Of a DNA stretch of 45,162 nucleotides, positions 43,240-45,162 are shown piece by piece; the stretch's first letter is position 1; the number at the start of each line of letters is the position of its first letter. The DNA is taken from positions 1-45,162 of the forward strand of contig SHUT01000012.1 in the NCBI GenBank assembly GCA_009691255.1, written 5' to 3'. This DNA comes from Ilumatobacteraceae bacterium (lineage in GTDB: Bacteria; Actinomycetota; Acidimicrobiia; Acidimicrobiales; Ilumatobacteraceae). A program made the translations under genes and the position numbers. A model generated the notes under the pieces. That model saw only the letters and a list, made by a program, of their open reading frames with translations. It was not told the origin of the DNA and did not search any database.

Positions 43240-44007
43240 TTACGTGAGATAATCCCGCAAAAGTGCGGGCCTTAGTCCGTTTCTTTTAATCTGCTCCATC
43301 AGATGCACGAGAGAACTCTCGAGACTTGGCAGATAGTGCATCAAAATAATGTCACCTGGTCCCAGTTTTCCTCTGCCGGCCATGCGAACGACTCCGTCAT
43401 CTGCCTCAACGTTCCACATCACCAAATACTTCATCCCGCATTGGGCTACCGTGTCAATCACTTTGTCATTAAAAGAACCGCCAGGCGGCCGAAAATACAT
43501 CGGGCTCTCCTTTGCCACATTTCTTGCAACCTGCGACGCACCACATACTTCTTGTTTTCTCTGGGCATCCGAAATCAGCGTCATATGGGCATGGTTCCAG
43601 CTGTGATTCTCAAGCGTCATGTGCTTGCGATCGCGAAACCACTCGCGATGTTTCCAGAGCATCACTGACACCGCAAAAGTCGTTACTGGGATTTTATTTC
43701 GATCTAAATACTTAGCCAATGACTTGGTTACGGTGCTTCCGTCGTCAATCGTGATAAACACGACTGGATCTTTCGTTCGCACTTTGTAAACAACCTTGAC
43801 ATCTTTGCCCTTCAATACCTTCGGTTTTGGCTTAACCTTTGGCTTGGCAACCGTAGTTGTCACTTCCGGCACGATGGTCGTAGTGGTGTCAACCGCAACA
43901 CCTTGGGCTCTGGCTGCTGTTGGGCAAATTGCCGATGTCGCCATGCCAGCAACAATTCCGAGTGTGCAAATGATTCTGGTTGAACGCCCGCATAGTCGTG
44001 TCAGCAC
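43240..44007 (-). CDS. Secreted polysaccharide deacetylase (NodB domain)
   Basis: A 255-residue exported protein removing acetyl groups from a surface polysaccharide or peptidoglycan sugar. A signal peptide (about 1-35, basic RSTR then hydrophobic, ending ARAQG) is followed by a Thr/Val and Lys/Pro-rich spacer (about 36-70). The NodB domain has FITIDDGS with Asp88 and Asp89, ENHSWNH with zinc ligands His135 and His139, and FRPPGGSFND with Arg173, all the core motifs. Start GTG at 44007, 33 bases from the 3' end of the tRNA-Glu gene on the same strand, so both could share a transcript. Its stop directly adjoins the MFS stop. Substrate unknown. Confidence 0.92.
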   Translation of the reverse strand: MLTRLCGRSTRIICTLGIVAGMATSAICPTAARAQGVAVDTTTTIVPEVTTTVAKPKVKPKPKVLKGKDVKVVYKVRTKDPVVFITIDDGSTVTKSLAKYLDRNKIPVTTFAVSVMLWKHREWFRDRKHMTLENHSWNHAHMTLISDAQRKQEVCGASQVARNVAKESPMYFRPPGGSFNDKVIDTVAQCGMKYLVMWNVEADDGVVRMAGRGKLGPGDIILMHYLPSLESSLVHLMEQIKRNGLRPALLRDYLT

Positions 44008-44040
44008 GGAGTAACACTAACAATGAGCCAATATGCAGAG

Positions 44041-44133
44041 CAGCCCCAACGGGATTCGAACCCGTGCCGCCACCTTGAGAGGGTGGTGTGGGTCCTGCCC
44101 TTCGGGCAGCCAAGGCCAACTGACGATGGAGCT
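44041..44133 (-). tRNA. tRNA-Glu(CTC) with an inserted hairpin in the D-arm
   Basis: Read on the minus strand. The acceptor arms AGCTCCA (44133-44127) and TGGGGCT (44048-44042) pair with one U:G wobble; the discriminator is G at 44041, and CCA is not encoded. The anticodon arm CCACC-CTCTCAA-GGTGG (44086-44070) gives anticodon CTC at 44079-44077, and the T-arm ACGGG-TTCGAAT-CCCGT is perfect. The D-region is 21 bases longer than a normal tRNA-Glu: about 17 bases at 44113-44097, and four more (CCAC, 44091-44088), interrupt an otherwise canonical arm. The insert contains a perfect 6-bp hairpin CTGCCC-GAA-GGGCAG (44109-44095). Whether the tRNA still folds and functions is unknown. It lies next to a truncated recombinase gene. 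Confidence 0.75.
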
Positions 44134-44208
44134 TGGGTTTCCAGGGGTCTACCGCCTTCTTATTCGCTGAAATCCTTGTCGGAGGACTCCACCTTGAGGA
44201 GATTTTCC

Positions 44209-44796
44209 ATGATTCTGCGCGCTTACATTTTTCATTTGCGTGCTCGCAACTTTTCACCTGCAACTGTGAAAGCAACCGGAGAATACCTTCGGCCTTTCAT
44301 CGCGCTACATGACCCGCTTACAGCTACACGACGAGACATCGAAACATATTTGGGTGATATGTCAGAGCGATGCAAACCATCAACGGTGTGGACTGCCTGG
44401 CGACATCTCAAAGGATTCTTTAAATGGCTGCATGCCGAAGGCGACATCAGCGTCGACCCAATGGTTGGAGTGACAAAACCAATTGTTCCCCCTTCAGAAA
44501 TCGCCGTACTTACTTCTCCGCAAGTTCGTTCACTACTTGCAACGTGTTGTGGCAAAGATGCAGACTCACGCCGCGACCATGCGCTTCTCGCAATAATGCT
44601 TGACACCGGATTACGACTTTCAGAAATTGCCCGACTCTCAATTGACGACGTAGGCGAAGATTGTTACTACACATCCCAAAATAGCCGATGGTTACAACTG
44701 CGCGTGTACTGGAGTTTCAGAACCGATCAAACTTTTGTTGCCAAGTTGACCGAACTCGTTCGAACCCCAGCACTTTACGGTGGAGTCGGCCAATAG
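44209..44796 (+). pseudogene. Truncated tyrosine recombinase/integrase
   Basis: The N-terminal SAM-like core-binding domain (about residues 1-92) reads like XerC/D-type and mobile-element integrases (FSPATVKATGEYLRPF, STVWTAWRHLKGFFKWL, DPMVGV), and the start of the catalytic domain is present: LLAIMLDTGLRLSEIARLSIDDV with catalytic Arg136. Homology stops near residue 150 (about base 44660). The remaining 45 residues contain no HxxR and no catalytic tyrosine; from 44692 on they are simply the opposite strand of the RCC1 gene. The frame runs on to a stop at 44796 by chance. The ATG has GAGGAG upstream. Without the C-terminus it cannot be a working recombinase. Confidence 0.8.
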
Positions 44797-45162
44797 GGCA
44801 CAGTTATGGTTTCGGCCAACCGACGGAATTGCCTTGACGCCTGTATTGAGACCCGCGACTCCATTAGGCAGACTAGGTGTAGAGGAAAAGTATTTTCGAC
44901 CCCAGCAGGCAAGTGTATGTCTGGATGTGGTCGATATCCGTCTGACGGTACAAGAAGTGTCGCCGCCTGACGCGATCGTAATCACCTCATCTAACGAGAT
45001 AACCGTTCGCGGAATCGCTGAGTTCGTGAACGAGTAGTCACCGAGTTGCGCTTCTGAGTTTTCTCCCCAACACTTGACAGTTCCAGCAGCCAATAACGCA
45101 CATGTATGTTCATCGCCAGCCACAACCGCACTCACACCCGTCAGCCCAGAAACCGAGACCGG
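44692..45162 (-). CDS. RCC1-repeat protein, partial, truncated at C-terminus
   Basis: The reading frame enters from the right edge (first codons PVSVSGLTG) and continues through about three RCC1-like repeats, with HTCALLAAGTVKCWGENSEAQLG, a divergent middle unit, and HNCALLADSTVKCWGSNEFGQLG. Such CWG-N-GQLG repeats form beta-propeller blades in secreted or surface proteins of actinobacteria and neighbours. The last repeat starts the usual TPV strand but stops abruptly (SETPVHAQL) at the junction with the recombinase remnant, so the propeller is probably cut short. The 5' end, any signal peptide and the total repeat number lie outside the window. The paired cysteines suggest an extracellular location. 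Confidence 0.85.
   Translation of the reverse strand, partial: PVSVSGLTGVSAVVAGDEHTCALLAAGTVKCWGENSEAQLGDYSFTNSAIPRTVISLDEVITIASGGDTSCTVRRISTTSRHTLACWGRKYFSSTPSLPNGVAGLNTGVKAIPSVGRNHNCALLADSTVKCWGSNEFGQLGNKSLIGSETPVHAQL

Noticed and set aside
44660-44796. C-terminal 45 residues of the recombinase frame as real recombinase sequence
   Set aside because: They lack HxxR and the catalytic Tyr, and from 44692 they are antisense to the RCC1 repeat gene.
43240-45162. Integrative element or prophage spanning the right end
   Set aside because: Only a truncated recombinase is present; no phage, conjugation or attachment partner is seen in the window.

Overview
The window reads as a compact stretch of chromosome from a member of the Actinomycetota. 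The evidence is two F420-type luciferase-like oxidoreductases, a mycothiol-type DinB protein, an actinobacterial E2 lipoyl acyltransferase beside lipoate-synthesis functions, class II fructose-bisphosphatase, many GTG starts, and stop/start overlaps of the ATGA and GTGA kind. The mixture, together with a roughly balanced base composition, would suit a free-living aquatic Acidimicrobiia (Ilumatobacter-like) genome. That placement is inference; no rRNA or ribosomal protein gene is present to test it.

Layout. Positions 1-475 hold no gene but do contain inverted repeats. 476-11590: an LLM oxidoreductase, leucyl aminopeptidase and cobalamin adenosyltransferase back to back, cobalamin-dependent methionine synthase (metH), then a three-gene minus-strand operon of a second LLM oxidoreductase and the two halves of a heterodimeric ABC exporter. 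11687-15416: an amidase overlapping a family III CoA-transferase, facing an acyl-CoA dehydrogenase with which it shares a TTAA stop. 15426-23495: a minus-strand run lpd, E2, fused lipB-lipA, M24 peptidase, D-aminoacylase-like amidohydrolase and a membrane protein; it couples the E2/E3 subunits of a 2-oxoacid dehydrogenase to the enzymes that attach and sulfurate lipoate. The matching E1 (aceE) lies 11 kb away at 34589.

23584-34516: a small anchored protein, glpX, the potassium transporter kup, a three-gene overlapping operon (TIGR01777 SDR, FAD amine-oxidase type enzyme, SRPBCC protein), a dihydropyrimidinase/hydantoinase divergent from argJ, a DUF3445 (heme-dependent N-demethylase-like) protein, an SDR dehydrogenase and rnhA. 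34589-44007: aceE, an HhH-GPD repair protein, galE, an alpha/beta hydrolase lacking its nucleophile, a small protein, a DsbA-like and a mycothiol-type isomerase pair, a membrane-anchored conserved protein, an MFS transporter and a secreted polysaccharide deacetylase.

44041-45162 is different in character. It holds a tRNA-Glu(CTC) gene whose D-arm carries an inserted hairpin, a tyrosine recombinase truncated after its first catalytic arginine, and a prematurely ended RCC1-repeat gene fused tail to tail with it and running off the right edge. This is the only accessory or rearranged segment in the window. Elsewhere the interest lies in gene fusions (lipB-lipA), a perfect 15-bp tandem repeat in the E2 linker, atypical active sites, and candidate operators in front of aceE and metH. 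I found no clear CRISPR, prophage or new multi-gene defence system.
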